Shown here: positions 12,466-22,254 of the stretch, in pieces
Position numbering within the stretch: position 1 is the stretch's first letter
How the letters are laid out: the number at the start of each line of letters is the position of its first letter
From: Arbacia lixula
Taxonomy: Eukaryota > Echinodermata > Echinoidea > Arbacioida > Arbaciidae
Direction of reading: 5' to 3'
Assembly: GCA_963669155.1 (NCBI GenBank)
Contig: OZ022583.1
Location: 17,602,805 to 17,666,804, forward strand
DNA length: 64,000 bases
The notes under the pieces: model-generated
What the model was told of the DNA's origin: nothing
What the model saw: the letters and a program-made list of their open reading frames with translations, nothing else
Database searches by the model: none
Program-made: the position numbers and the translations under genes

Positions 12466-12702
12466 CTATAACTCCCTCTCTCGATTGAAATCATACATTA
12501 TATCTGAGTTGCATTCATTCATTGAACATGCTGTATTGAATCATTTGTGTTGATCTCACAGATTGAAACTAAAGTGATCATCAGCAAGCTGGTGAAAACG
12601 TTCGACTTCCAGCTGGTGCCTGGACAGGGTCTGGACTTTGTGGAGGGGGTCACCTTAAAACCTAAAGATGGCTGCAAGACATTCTTGACATTGCGAGCCT
12701 AA
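2336..12702 (+). CDS. CYP46A1-like: CYP46A1-like cytochrome P450 (12 exons, 5' incomplete)
   Basis: Spliced from twelve exons: 2336-2401, 2937-3018, 3609-3769, 5163-5301, 6831-6944, 8151-8385, 8755-8827, 9546-9630, 10191-10301, 11202-11290, 11830-11896 and 12562-12702. All introns are GT-AG and all phases join, giving 453 visible residues plus one split codon. P450 landmarks (visible numbering): C-helix WTRRR (W89, R93), I-helix FFGAGQETT (262-270) with the acid-Thr pair, K-helix ExxR (E322, R325), FDPDRF (374-379) and the haem loop FSLGARNCIGQ with ligand Cys400. Collinear similarity to vertebrate cholesterol 24-hydroxylase (about 500 aa) runs from just after its Pro-rich hinge to the C terminus, so about 45 N-terminal residues with the ER anchor are missing. 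Known family role: ER-bound monooxygenase acting on sterols with NADPH-P450 reductase. The substrate here is inferred only. No stop or frameshift is seen, so it looks functional. I found no first exon in bases 1-2335. Confidence 0.93.
2937..3018 (+). CDS. P450 exon b
   Basis: Preceded by CTCCTTTAG and followed by GTATTT. It encodes YTEFGPLFVFFVMHKPYVL and onward to HRVIK, the beta-1 sheet region (KYGPVVRVNVFHK in the human protein). Ends in phase 0. Confidence 0.9.
3609..3769 (+). CDS. P450 exon c (C-helix)
   Basis: Acceptor TTCACAG, donor AA|GTAAGA. It encodes the B-C region with YRPLEALFGARFMGHGLVTE and the C-helix WTRRR that contacts a haem propionate in P450s. It aligns with MYRALQTVFGERLFGQGLV of CYP46A1. 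The final Lys codon is split with the next exon. Confidence 0.95.
4079..4300. mobile_element. Short TIR element (ATACTGTCCCT ends) in P450 intron
   Basis: Starts ATACTGTCCCT and ends AGGGACAGTAT, with an internal palindrome around GTACTCCACTTT / AAAGTGGAGTAACTCC. It sits within a dispersed repeat (GGCACCGTCACGGTGTCAGT, also at 7799-7825) that lacks the insert at 7750-7850, which supports insertion. Confidence 0.6.
4415..4664. repeat. Perfect 69-bp inverted repeat in P450 intron
   Basis: Arms 4415-4483 and 4596-4664 are exact reverse complements over 69 bp, separated by a 112-bp loop. A perfect 20-bp palindrome (TTACCGCAATATTGCGGTAA) lies nearby at 4340-4359, and GTGTATATGAACGG words flank the structure. 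It lies in the 3770-5162 intron. Confidence 0.95.
4831..4882 (+). repeat. (GA)n microsatellite
   Basis: Near-pure GA dinucleotide run inside the P450 intron, immediately after the inverted-repeat complex. Confidence 0.95.
5163..5301 (+). CDS. P450 exon d
   Basis: Acceptor AATATAG, donor AAG|GTTTGT. It encodes KYLMGLMDQFNSSSDHLINHL and ends LDEFGRLTLDIIAK, matching the D/E-helix region (MQDMLTYTAMDILAKAAFG) of CYP46A1. Confidence 0.93.
6831..6944 (+). CDS. P450 exon e
   Basis: Acceptor TTGCGCCAG, donor GAG|GTACAC; 38 codons in phase 0. It encodes VGFGLNEDVIS through MYRKPYLE, continuing the E-F region directly after exon d. Confidence 0.92.
8051..8128 (+). repeat. (CT)n microsatellite before exon f
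   Basis: Two CT runs separated by CTTCTTTC, about 20 bp upstream of the 8151 splice acceptor. They form an unusually long polypyrimidine tract. Confidence 0.95.
8151..8385 (+). CDS. P450 exon f (G/H helices to I-helix start)
   Basis: Acceptor CGCATGTAG, donor GCAG|GTGAGA. It encodes FSPLPRHVAFRRKSRASVKE, then TRGDEAIPRDILTYILEA and ends at CTFFGA, the first half of the oxygen-binding I-helix. It is the longest exon. It is markedly more GC-rich than its neighbours and sits about 20 bp downstream of a long CT microsatellite. Confidence 0.95.
8521..8665. repeat. Foldback repeat in P450 intron
   Basis: CGACATCCGAATTTTGGTTG...CCGTTTCCGG is followed by CCGGAAGTGGATATGGCTGC...AAAATCCGAATATG, making an imperfect hairpin. 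A diverged relative is at 5345-5470 (GCGACATCCAGATTTATTTT...GGCTGCAAATAAGC). Confidence 0.7.
8755..8827 (+). CDS. P450 exon g (I-helix acid-Thr pair)
   Basis: Acceptor ACATTCCAG, donor AG|GTATTC. The split Gly codon joins exon f to give GAGQETTATLLAFF, the conserved I-helix signature, followed by LGRNPHIMAR. Confidence 0.95.
9200..9390. repeat. GTCTGGCTTCCAG foldback family, copy 1
   Basis: Contains TAGCCTGGCTCCCAGGCT, then AGACTAATCATTCTC...GAGAATGAAAGTGATTAG, the hairpin core shared with copies at 42620-42840, 48425-48575 (inverted) and probably 50815-51025. Lies in the 8828-9545 intron. Confidence 0.6.
9546..9630 (+). CDS. P450 exon h
   Basis: Acceptor after a T run (TTTATAG), donor TTG|GTAAGT. 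It encodes LREEVLSVLKDKDFVEYADV and ends KMSYLGL, matching RLQAEVDEVIG..LGRLQYLSQ upstream of the K-helix. Confidence 0.92.
10191..10301 (+). CDS. P450 exon i (K-helix ExxR)
   Basis: Acceptor TTGCTTCAG, donor ATG|GTAGGT. It encodes VMKEVFRISPPVGGATRKL, containing the ExxR motif, then the beta-strand GYKVPAGATFM. The usual RLYPP reads RISPP here. Confidence 0.95.
10735..11160 (-). mobile_element. Non-LTR retrotransposon 3' tail (antisense in P450 intron)
   Basis: The minus strand 11021-10806 translates to a peptide with LRCSTDPLLLQIPSFKTK, GDRAFPCVAPKLWNSSPLEV and FKSKLKTHLFN. This is the characteristic C-terminal tail that follows the reverse transcriptase domain in many animal LINEs of the CR1/jockey group (established pattern). 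The downstream AAAGCGCAGTAGA / GCGCTC sequence fits a LINE 3' UTR. Only the tail is present, as expected of 5'-truncated copies. Confidence 0.75.
11202..11290 (+). CDS. P450 exon j (meander / PERF)
   Basis: Acceptor AATGCCAG, donor AA|GTAAGA. It encodes TSMLVMGRHEDHFKDPLTFD then PDRFTRDED, the PERF-region salt-bridge segment typical of the family. Confidence 0.95.
11437..11528 (+). repeat. 49-bp direct duplication in P450 intron
   Basis: GTTTGTAAATCAACGAAGTG... occurs at 11437 and again at 11486, each copy running to GGAAATGTA, with almost no divergence. A recent tandem duplication. Confidence 0.9.
11830..11896 (+). CDS. P450 exon k (haem-binding loop)
   Basis: Acceptor TTTTTTCAG, donor CAG|GTATGT. 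It encodes PLFALFPFSLGARNCIGQVF, with the FxxGxRxCxG signature and the axial Cys. Confidence 0.97.
12395..12465 (+). repeat. (TTAG)n microsatellite
   Basis: About seventeen TTAG units with one interruption, in the last P450 intron about 100 bp before exon l. Confidence 0.95.
12562..12702 (+). CDS. P450 exon l (terminal) and stop
   Basis: Acceptor ATCTCACAG. It encodes IETKVIISKLVKTFDFQLVP through VTLKPKDGCKTFLTLRA, then TAA. It aligns with the L-helix and C-terminal beta sheet of CYP46A1 ([20 protein letters not shown]). Confidence 0.95.
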   Translation: METKVIISKLVKTFDFQLVPGQGLDFVEGVTLKPKDGCKTFLTLRA

Positions 12703-12710
12703 GGAAAAAT

Positions 12711-12907
12711 AGCCTAGGTACTAGGCTGTGAGGTGCATGGACACAACCCAGTCTAGGAACAACTATCTCTGGTAACACAGACTATGCCCCAATTCCATCC
12801 TCACTCCAGAGGAGCTATGACATCATTAGGGTGTAGTCTGTGTTACGAGACATAGTTGTTAACAGACTGGGTTGTGTCCATGCACCTCACAGCCTAGTAC
12901 CTAGGCT
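12711..12907. mobile_element. Foldback element in the P450 3' UTR
   Basis: The left arm (AGCCTAGGTACTAGGCTGTG...) and right arm (...CACAGCCTAGTACCTAGGCT) are reverse complements over about 80 bp with few mismatches, with a loop of about 35 bp. It begins 8 bp after the stop codon, so it should be transcribed as a long hairpin in the mRNA. No clear target duplication. Confidence 0.9.
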
Positions 12908-13086
12908 CAAGGAAGAGCGCATCTTGTCATATTGGTTTTGAACTTCAGCTCATTATTCATCTTGGCGCCAGTGCCATCGCCATCACGTAGATGTCTGATG
13001 GTCGCCATGCAATGGGTGAATCATTGTGAATTTGACTTAGCGTACAACAAATTTCTACAATTAATGACGATCTTAGGGATCACAAG

Positions 13087-13204
13087 GGCCCTGTCTTAAA
13101 AAAGAATTGCGATTGATATCAATCGTAACTCTGTACATTGGAAATAAGGGATTGGACTTGCGCTCGATTCAGATCAGTTGCAAGTCTTTAAAAGACAAGG
13201 CCCC
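13087..13204. mobile_element. GGGCCCTGTCTTA MITE
   Basis: Left end GGGCCCTGTCTTAAAAAAGA followed by TTGCGATTGATATCAATCGT; right end TTGCAAGTCTTTAAAAGACA then AGGCCCC. The TIR and the subterminal GATTGATATCAATC palindrome resemble the ends of the large element at 28356-34657. Family assignment (Harbinger or ISL2EU type) is inference. Confidence 0.65.
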
Positions 13205-13248
13205 GGTGACATTTTAAAAGGCAACAGTAAAGTCAGTAACTTACTCTC

Positions 13249-13254
13249 AATAAA
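13249..13254 (+). terminator. Candidate polyadenylation signal of the P450 gene
   Basis: Canonical AATAAA about 550 bp after the stop codon, the first clear one on this strand. The implied 3' UTR (12703 to about 13275) contains two inverted-repeat elements. Confidence 0.5.
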
Positions 13255-13270
13255 AGTACAATTCAGATGA

Positions 13271-15175
13271 AGAGTTTTCCTTTCTTCAATGTTTAGACCA
13301 ATAAGCAAGTGATATTTTTGATGATACGACAATAATGAAATAATGTAGATAAATTTTGTATATTTGATATCCTAAATTTCCTATTTTCTCAGAAGAACTG
13401 GATGTCTTTAAACTACGTATGTATTTGTCCATGGTAACATGTTTTTTGCAAGTATGAATTATAGAATAAGTATGTAATATTATGAACACAAACTGACATA
13501 AAAGTTTGGGTATATAGCTATATCTTTCAGAGTAGAAATTCACTACTATTACGTGAACACATTCGTTACTTCCCTCAAGATTCACATTTTCTGTGCAGCA
13601 GTTGCTAGTTTTCTCTCCCTTTTGTGTGACATTGGTGCTAATATGCAACATTACAACAAGCATTACCATAGATTGTGTTTTTTGGTAATCAGTTTTAAAA
13701 AGAGAATGTCGAACATGATTGTATATTTGAGAACACCTGTATAACGACTGTATTGCGCCCTGACTCAGCTATTTACTGTTCTTCAGAGGGGTCCAATCAG
13801 AGGTTTCAATATCTAACGAACACTTTACATAATTATAGGGTAACTCATTTTGTAAACGTCATGAAACTCCGCAGAAATCGGCAGTATACACAAACTATAA
13901 CGTGTATAAAATTCCAGTCATACCTTCACGAACCTTTTAAGAAAAAAGTGAAAAATTTTCCCTGCATACGTTTGAAATGCGGCGACCGTCTGCATTCATA
14001 AACCGTATTGCAACTGTCGCGAGCGGTGCGCCGCTTCCCTCAACGCATCACTGTGCTGTACGAAAAGCCGTGATGTGCGATATTGCGTGTTGCGGTCTCT
14101 AGTCATCGGAAGACCTACTAGAAATCTAGCAATCAATATAATTGTGCTCAAAGTCAGTTTTAAGTTCAATGATTGGGTGGGATGTTCTTAAACATCACTT
14201 TCTTCCATTTTTCGTGTTTTTTTTTTTTAACTTCATTATTCCTGCACGAAGGGCTACCCTGTTTGTATACATCTTATGTCAACTTTTGGTGCGATTGACG
14301 CGAACACCGAATGCGTTAATTCTTTCCGTGCCAGACAAAATAATGGTTGCTCTATGGGATTCAATCATGCACCAATGGTGAAATGGTTCGATTGCAATGT
14401 CATTAGTTCTCTTGAAAGATATAAAAATAATGATACTTGTTCAACTTTCAAATTTCCTTTGCCATAATACACTGTATCGTATTTTCATATGGGATATGAT
14501 GGTATTAAAGCATCTAGTGAACGATACGTAAACGTAATCAATGATAGTTTTCACTTAATGAAAAGGATCGTGAAGCTACTAACTGTTTTTTAAAAAAAAA
14601 AACTGCGACACTTGAAAAATAATTACAAAAAAATTACAACCTGAAATCAAGCTGAACTGATTGACCTGTCATAGAGTCAAGGTGTGTATCAAAATAATGT
14701 CAAAAATATTATACATGTAGCTGTGAGGTTTCGTATTGACGATTCATGTCGAGTTTCGTTACACTACCTTGAACCTCAAAAGATCGTGTATTCATTCTGG
14801 TATGTAAAGAGATATTGCTGCAAGATTTCACGACCTTGTTCTTTGGTCATCTCGCCCAACTTTCGAGACCAAAATTGCGACGATCGGGTATACCATCGTG
14901 ATGTCACCTCATTATTTCCAAACGATGTCAACCCGAATTCGGCTCTCTTTTTTGTAAATTTGTTTACAAACCAAATGTAAAATGTCTTCTTTCATATATT
15001 TTAAGAAATTCTAAAAACAAAGAACAAACAAAAACAAAGGGGAGCACGTGTCTTCTGCAATTTCTTATGTTTATCAATTATATCACAAAGAAGCTGCATT
15101 CCTGCAATAATTACTTCCCAACCAGCATTAATACTATTAATTCTTGGTCTGCCAGACAAACGGGTGCTTATGTAG

Positions 15176-15213
<38 letters not shown>

Positions 15214-15588
15214 AATCAGGGGCGCAAATGCAGCGATGAGGGAGTGAAACGTATAGCACTAAAATTTGGGAAAGGCAAGTATACAAAACGTAATGATGCA
15301 CTGAAATCAAATACAGGCCTACGTAACTTTTGATTTTGTTGATTGGTTTATCATTTCGAAATGTTTTGGTTACTAGTAGTTTGTGTAGTATATGAAGTTA
15401 TGTTGGATTAAGTTCATTGGTGCGTTACGTCATCCACAATGCAGGGTATAGTAGAATTACTTATATGCGAAAAAACGATAGATTATAAATATGTATGTGA
15501 TTTTTCATACATGTTTCCATTTGTGATTTGTTTTTATACGAGTGTCTGTCTCAAAGGATTTCTTATTGTGGCCGACGGATAAAGGAGA

Positions 15589-15642
<54 letters not shown>

Positions 15643-17429
15643 GATTATCGTGGTGAATTAATCTTTGTTTTTCCCTTATCAACACACTTTTAAGTTAGAC
15701 ACTCTGAGTTCATCTTAACCCATTGTCTGCCACGTGTGCATTCTTTCACATGCAATGAATACAAACCCCATAGAACACCAGTTTATTTGGCACACAAAGA
15801 GTTAAAGACACACAACGGTCAAGTGAGATGACATGTGCATTAATGTCCTACTAGATTACCACTTCTCCTTGGTTGGCCCTAGGTTAAAAAAACATTGATA
15901 AAACTCAATGATCGGCTCGGGGAAACCCAGGCCTGTCTTTCCAGTGAGCAGAAACTGGTTGTGTTGCAGTCGCAATCTACTAGGTTTGGATCTAAATATT
16001 TGTGTAAATCAGACAATGGTGAAAAGGCATATATTTATGATCTCTATGTGGAGAAGGTCGTAAACATGGTTCAAGTAGCTCGTCCCTGGATCAGCTAGGT
16101 ATCACGTCTTCGCGATTCAATGACCCACATTCATTTTAAAAGGGGAATTTGTGCGAGGGATGCGTACGGCGATATACATATACTATATGGCAGGTAACAA
16201 AAGAGGACGTTCGTGCTTCAGTGCGCGTGACGGCACTTCTCTGCTTCCCCCGGTAGGTGAGTTAAACATTTTGTGGAAGAAATTTGATTATACTAGTTTC
16301 GGCAATACAATGTTCGTTTATAATGATGACTGATGTGTAGGTTGATTATGATCGAAATAAACGGCTGGCTCTTTATCGTCCCCAATAATAATGTTGACTT
16401 GTGTTTGTTGTATGTTGGGAGGGAGGAGTTTTACCCAAGGGCTATGGTTGGGATAAAATGACGCAATTGTAGAAAAGACCTACCTGTCCAGGTAACCCTT
16501 TGAGTGCCAGATAAAATGGTGCTATATAGGCTTTGTGTGTATCACATGTGAATAAAATAAAAATGTGACGTGTACAGAGTAAGCCGAGATATACTGTATT
16601 CCTTTTCAACATGTCGCCCTCTATAGTTTGAGGGTTTCGAACACAGTCATACATTGGCGAAACTAGCGCCGTGCTAGTTGGTCTTTATGGATTGGGCTAA
16701 AATGGCCAAGCATGAATAAGGTACGGGGCAGAGTAAAGAGAACCATAATTAGATTTTGGTCGATAGAAAAATGTCCTTTTTTAGGTCATAACTGAGAGGC
16801 AAATGTGTGCTCAGAGGATAAAAAAAACCCCAAGATTATCGGCCACTGAAATGACTGGTATGAGATGACTGGTACGACTTGTTATGAAAAGTAACCTTTC
16901 ATATAGGATTACTGATATCGCCTTGATATTACACCCTGAAAATAATGAATGAATAAAGTAAGTGAATAAATAAATGAATTTATCACTAACAGTCAAACTA
17001 ATAAATAATTTTCACTTTAATCACAATAGAAATATACTTTGGCAATTCAAATTGAGATTAAATAAGAGCCGGAAATAAGTGGAAAGTCTGCGTTAGACAA
17101 TACCCTCCCCATCACTATTGGTAATACCTTCGATCTCAGGCATGTCAGGGCAAGCGAGCACGGGTTTTTTGTGTGTGTGTCATGTCCGATTTTCCCAAAG
17201 TTGTGTCAATCGGTCTCGCTGATTTTTCATTGCAACACGTGATCAAAACATCATTCTCATCTCAGCGCCAATAATATTCTTTCCATTCATGTTTGTTGTT
17301 GAGTAGATTTTCCAGTCTGCCACTGTCAACTGTGTTGATGTTCCCATGTATTCTTAAATAATGTTATAATTGGATTAAGTGCTGACTGCAGATTATGCAT
17401 AACTCAAGGGTCAAAATGTGGTTACTAAA
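13271..17429. other. Intergenic, no gene recognised
   Basis: AT-rich, with no open frame that looks coding. Contains a member of the GGAAAAGTGAAAAACTATCC dispersed repeat (about 13840-14130), (GT)n at 15179-15210 and a C-run followed by an A-run at 15591-15639. Confidence 0.6.
13840..14130 (+). repeat. Dispersed repeat family (GTCATGAAACTC...GAAAAGTGAAAAA)
   Basis: Shares ordered words with 55720-56010, and in part with 37370-37500 and 1925-2025: GTCATGAAACTC(A/C)GCA, a CAGTATA block, AAAGTGAAAAA, ..GTTTGAAA.., then CATCACTGTG and GGTCTCTAG. Possibly a SINE-like or MITE family; the ends are unresolved. Confidence 0.5.
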
Positions 17430-17595
17430 CACAACAAAAAAAAGTACGCCCCCTTCCCCCGCCCCTAAGCAAAATAGCATAACCATTTATCGAAGAGTTT
17501 TGGGCAAAATAATTTGGCAGGATTGTTCCTTAACTAACTTCTGTGTGAAAATCACATTGATCCAATTAGTCATGCAAAGTTGCATAAACGCACGC
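17430..17595 (+). mobile_element. Fragment of the hAT-like element
   Basis: The CCCCTAAGCAAAATAGCATA...TTTTGGGCAAAATAATTTGG...CAGGATTGTTCC segment matches internal sequence of the copies at 25015-27642 and 60395-62355. No termini here. Confidence 0.75.
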
Positions 17596-18419
17596 ATGCT
17601 CTAAATTCGTAGAACATTACAAAGGCGCCGTCTTGAAACAAAGATGCCTTTCGATGTAATTTGGGCCAAAGTCCAACGTTTCATGAAATAGAGGAGTCGA
17701 TCATCTCTCAGTTGCTGTCTAATGCATTCAATTCTGAGATGACGGTGATTTACATGATTGTATAAAGATTGTAACGAATGTTAACTTTTCAAAAGAACCG
17801 TGCGATAGTAGTCAAATAGGGGATGAGGGAGGGAGGGGGGTGGGGTGGGGCAACCCCTGCAGTATGAACCTGTTTACCCGTTCAGTGTTATTCAGTGTAC
17901 GCCTATGCTCGTTCCCTCCCTTTGAAAGCACCCCTTTATCTACGGTCTGCCAAAATTTCTGAATCCCCCTTTCGCGGGCTTTTCGTGGGCTTTTCCTGCC
18001 TTGGAGACCCCCCTAAACTTCCGGAGCACTGCTCAATGTACCCCACCCCCTATCTCAGGTGAGCTCTCATTCCAACCCCCTATCTCAGGACAGACAACCC
18101 CCCGCCCCCCCCCCCCCTCCCCCCTTCATCTCAGGTAAGTCGTCATTCCCTGATGTCATGATAGAGGACAAAACAATCAGGAATAAGTTTTAAAAAATAG
18201 CAGGAATTTCAGGAATTTGATCCCGGATTTGATTAATTTTTCTATGATATTCAAGATATTATATACCCCCCCCCCTTTTTTTTTTTTTTTATTTCTCAGG
18301 AGTCCATATAGAGAGAGTGAGAGATAGACAATAAAAGAAAAAAACACCCCCGAATGAAAAGTCAAGGGGGTGGGGGGGGGGGGGGGGGGTGCTGTATACA
18401 GCACTGATCTAGTGAAGAG

Positions 18420-18760
18420 ATCAGTGGTATACGGGTGTAGCCTGCGGCTAGACTCTTCGCCGGTACGTGCGCCGGAGCGCAGCTGCGGTGCATGCATGCT
18501 GCCGCCGGGAATCCCATTCATATAGGTGGTAGGCACTGTTTCCTCTGAGCCACTGTCAAGAAAACGTAGACCGGTGTGGGAGGCGATTTGGTCTACCAGG
18601 CGATCTTGCCTGCGGGCGGATTCCCCTGGTGGAAATTCAGGCGAATATACCCGCCCTAAGACTGGGGACCAATTCGCCTACAAAAATCCGCCGGTTTTGC
18701 CCGCTCTCCTAAATTCTCCAGGCGATCTCGTCCCAGGTACACCCGAACCAATCGGAAAGC
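18420..18760 (-). repeat. GC-rich GGCGAATT block, copy 1
   Basis: Repeated words AGGCGATTTGGTCTACC, GCGGGCGGATTCCCC, CCAATTCGCC. A relative lies at 34725-34900 in opposite orientation; both adjoin the 86-bp tandem repeat, so the pair forms one composite repeat. CpG-rich against an AT-rich background. Confidence 0.65.
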
Positions 18761-18810
18761 AGGATTGGGGGTGCACCGTGCATATTCTGATCACGAGAAG
18801 TTTAAAAAAG

Positions 18811-19025
18811 ATTCAAGAATATGGTCTACGCTTTCCCAATACACACATACGTGTATGTAGTCTGAATTTCAGACCCACGTCTGATTTTGGCTGTTGATTC
18901 AAGAATATGGTCTATGCTTTCCCAATACACACATGTGTGTATGTATAGTCTGAATTTCAGACCCACGTCTGATTTTGGCTGTTGATTCAAGAATAAAGTC
19001 TATGCTTTCCCAATACAAACATAGG
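18811..19025 (-). repeat. 86-bp tandem repeat, array 1
   Basis: Units begin ATTCAAGAAT at 18811, 18897 and 18985 and include GTCTGAATTTCAGACCCACG, a GTCTGAAATTCAGAC-like palindrome. Inverted relative to the array at 28071. Confidence 0.9.
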
Positions 19026-19221
19026 TGTTTCGCTCTAAAATACAGCTAAACATGAAGTCAAGACACGTACTTTCCCAGTTTTGCTGTAATTACAGCGAGT
19101 CAAAGCAAAACACCTTCCTAATTTTGTTGTAATTACAGCTGAATGGAATTGCGCCGAGACTATATGCTTTTTGAAAAATAAGAAAAGCTTTCATTATTGA
19201 TGATGTTTTGTACATGCTCAG

Positions 19222-20560
19222 TTATAGACTGTGGGCTACCTGGACCCCCCATCCCCCCCCCCCCCCTCCCATTTAGCCACAATTTTCTTTTGGGATTTTA
19301 TCTTAGCCAGGACCCTCAGCTATCAGAATCTGCCTGTTTGCCATTGTGCTAGTGGTGGGTGTGGCCTACAGAGCCGTTGCCATGGGAACGCATCAGTGAA
19401 ATATTGGAATTTTAGAAAATGGTTATTGCCATGGAAACGATCAGAAAAAATGCATTTTTTTAGTTAACAATTCAAATATATATATGTTAATAGCCAACTC
19501 AAAGCCAAATCGCCGCTTCTAAAAGTGTGAATATTAAGATATCAGACTCATATCAATGAAGACTGAGGTGTTTTTAAGTGCAAACAGTCATGCATAAGAT
19601 CACCGTTGCTATGACAACACCATGGTGCAAGAAATACTGAAATTGCAAAAAAAAATAAGAAATTGCCATACATTTATCATATGGTGACATAAAAAATACA
19701 AAATTAATGTTCAAGTATACATTTATTAAGGTGCCCAGCTGATTCAGATTGCAATTTAAGTCATAACAGATCACGATTATGACTAAAAATGGTAGTTGCC
19801 ATGGAAACGATATGAACCAAAAAAGCAATTTTGTTAGAAAACCATTCAAATATATTTACATACAAAGCAAAAAAACCTAACCCTAGCTTAAATTTGTATG
19901 CATATTTAGATGACAGAATAGTAGCAATCAAGTTTAATTCATTTCTAAGTGATAACTATTACCCATAAGATGACTGTTGCTATAGCAACACCATGGTACC
20001 CAAAATATTGAACTTACAGAAATATAAGAAAGTGCCATATATTTCTCAAATGGTAACATAAAAACACAATATTAGCGTCTAAGTATACATTTATCAAGGT
20101 GCCCAGTTAATTCTGATTGGAATCTATCATGTAAGGTCATGATCATACCTAGAAATCGTGGTTGTCATGGAAACGATATATCAAAAAATTATTCTCTTTT
20201 AGAACAAACATTAAAATATATGTAATTACACAGCAAAAACCTTATCCTAGTTTATAGTTTGATGAATATTTAGATGCCACAATAGTAGCAATCAAGCTTG
20301 AGTCATTTCCAAGTGATAACTATCACTTATAAGATGACTGTTGCTATGCCAACGCCATGGTACTGAAAATATTGAACTTTCAGAAATATAAGAAAGTGCC
20401 ATATATTTCTCAAATGGTCCCATAAAAACACAATATTAGCGTCTAAGTATACACTTTGCAATGTGCCCAGTTTATTCTGATTGAAATCTTAGTCAATTAA
20501 GGTCATGTTCATGGGCAAAATATGTGTATTTGTATGGTAACGATACGAAAAAAGGGTGAT
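19222..20560 (+). repeat. X-box-like palindrome array, copy 1
   Basis: Tandem units of about 365 bp, each with two palindromes of the GTTGCCATGGAAAC type. Occurrences: 19376, 19425, 19605, 19795, 19976, 20161, 20340 and a degenerate one near 20527. Apart from the first pair, spacing is 179-190 bp. The palindromes alternate between a GTTGCCATGGAAACGAT form and a GTTGCTATAGCAAC form, with conserved unit sequence (AAGTATACATTTATNAAGGT, GTGCCCAG) between. The leader (19222-19375, CTCAGCTATCAGAATCTGCC) recurs in the inverted copy. Confidence 0.9.
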
Positions 20561-21109
20561 TTTAGTGCAAAAAAATAGCACAAAACTTAATCCCAGTTTG
20601 CAGTATTATGATGGCTTATATTTTCAAATGATTTGAATGAATAGTATTGAATTCTTAGGTGCTTATGGTCATGCCTATTTTGCAATCAATGTGAACTACT
20701 TGGTTAGCATACGCAATGTATCACTGACATATATACTGTACATCTCACCCCTTTAGCACCAAAAGACACACTGAAAGTGTATAGAGCTATGAATTCCAAA
20801 CTTTCCATACGAATGCCTTCAAGATTTGTTGTCAATCATGGTCCTCGTCATGACAAATACTGTTGCTTTAGCAGGTACATAACAAAAATACAAATTATTA
20901 AAGAATTCAACCTAAGAAACACCACAAAACATATAGAAAGTAACAAGGTACATATACATGACTTTTGTAACTGTGCTTATGATTGTACATAAGATCCGGA
21001 AATTCAAGGTTGTCGAGGTCATGCGTAATTGCCAGTTACAATGTCAATACACTGGTGCAAAACATTGAATGTATTATACCAGAATATGATGTATTACGCT
21101 ACATCCCAG

Positions 21110-22254
21110 GTCGAAATTCCCATAGAAACCAGTAGAAACCAGTAGAGACCGTCTACTGGTTTCTACTGGTCCAGTAGAGTCTACTGGTCTGAAGAGGAAC
21201 TACGAAATCAAACCAGTAGAAACCAGTAGAAACCAGTAGAGTCTAATGTGTTGAAGACCAGTAGAAACCAATAGAAACCAGTGAGATCTAATGGTTTGAG
21301 AAGGAGTGTGAAAAAAACAAAGTCAAACCAGTAGAAACCATTAGAGACCAGTGGATTCTAATGGTATTGAAGACCAGTAGAAACCATTAGAATCCACTGG
21401 TCTCTAATGGTTTCTACTGTTTTTGACTTTTTTTTTACACTCCTTTTCAAACCATTAGATCTCACTGGTTTCTATTGGTTTCTACTGGTCTTCAATACCA
21501 TTAGAATCCACTGGTCTCTAATGGTTTCTACTGGTTTGTTTTTGTTTTTTCACACTCCTTCTCAAACCACTAGATCTCACTGGTTTCTATTGGTTTCTAA
21601 TTGTCTTCAATACCATTTGAATCCACTGGTCTCTAATGGTTTCTACTAGTTTGACTTTGTTTTTTTCACACTAATAGAAACTAGTGAGATATAATGTTTT
21701 GAAAAAGAGTGTGAAAAATTCAAAGTCAAACCAGGAGAAACCATTAGAGACCAGTGAAACTTAATGGTTTGAAAAGGAGTGTGAAAAATACAGAGTCAAA
21801 CCAGTAGAAGCCATTAGAGACCAGTGAATTCTACTGGTGGAGACCAGTATAAACCAATAGAAACCAGTAAGACCTAATGGTTTGAAAAGGAGTGTCAAAA
21901 ATTCAAAGTAAAACCAGTAGAAACCAATAGAAACCAGTGAGATCTAATGGTTTGAAAAGGAGTGTGAAAAATACAAAGTCAAACCAGTAGAAACCATTAG
22001 AGACCAGTGAATTCTCCTGGTATTGGAGATCAGTAGAAACCAATAGAAACTAGTGAAATATAATGTTTGGAAAAGGAGTATGAAAAATACAAAGTCAAAC
22101 CAGTATAAACCAATAGAGACCAGTGAGATCTAATGGTTTGAAAAGGAGTGTGAAAAATACTAAGTCAAACCAGTAGAAACCATTAGAGACCAGTGAATTC
22201 TACTGGTAATGGAGATCAGTAGAAACCAATAGAAACCAATAGAAACCAATAGAA
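21110..22254. repeat. ACCAGTAGAA minisatellite, copy 2 (strand-switching)
   Basis: Dense AAACCAGTAGAAACCATTAG words with AAAAGGAGTGTGAAAAATAC spacers. Orientation flips at about 21380 and back at about 21665, forming palindromic junctions. No stable unit length; units of roughly 100-130 bp can be traced from 21700 on. Confidence 0.9.

Noticed and set aside
13286-13669. 127-codon minus-strand frame downstream of the P450
   Set aside because: AT-rich, no recognisable domain, composition not coding-like.
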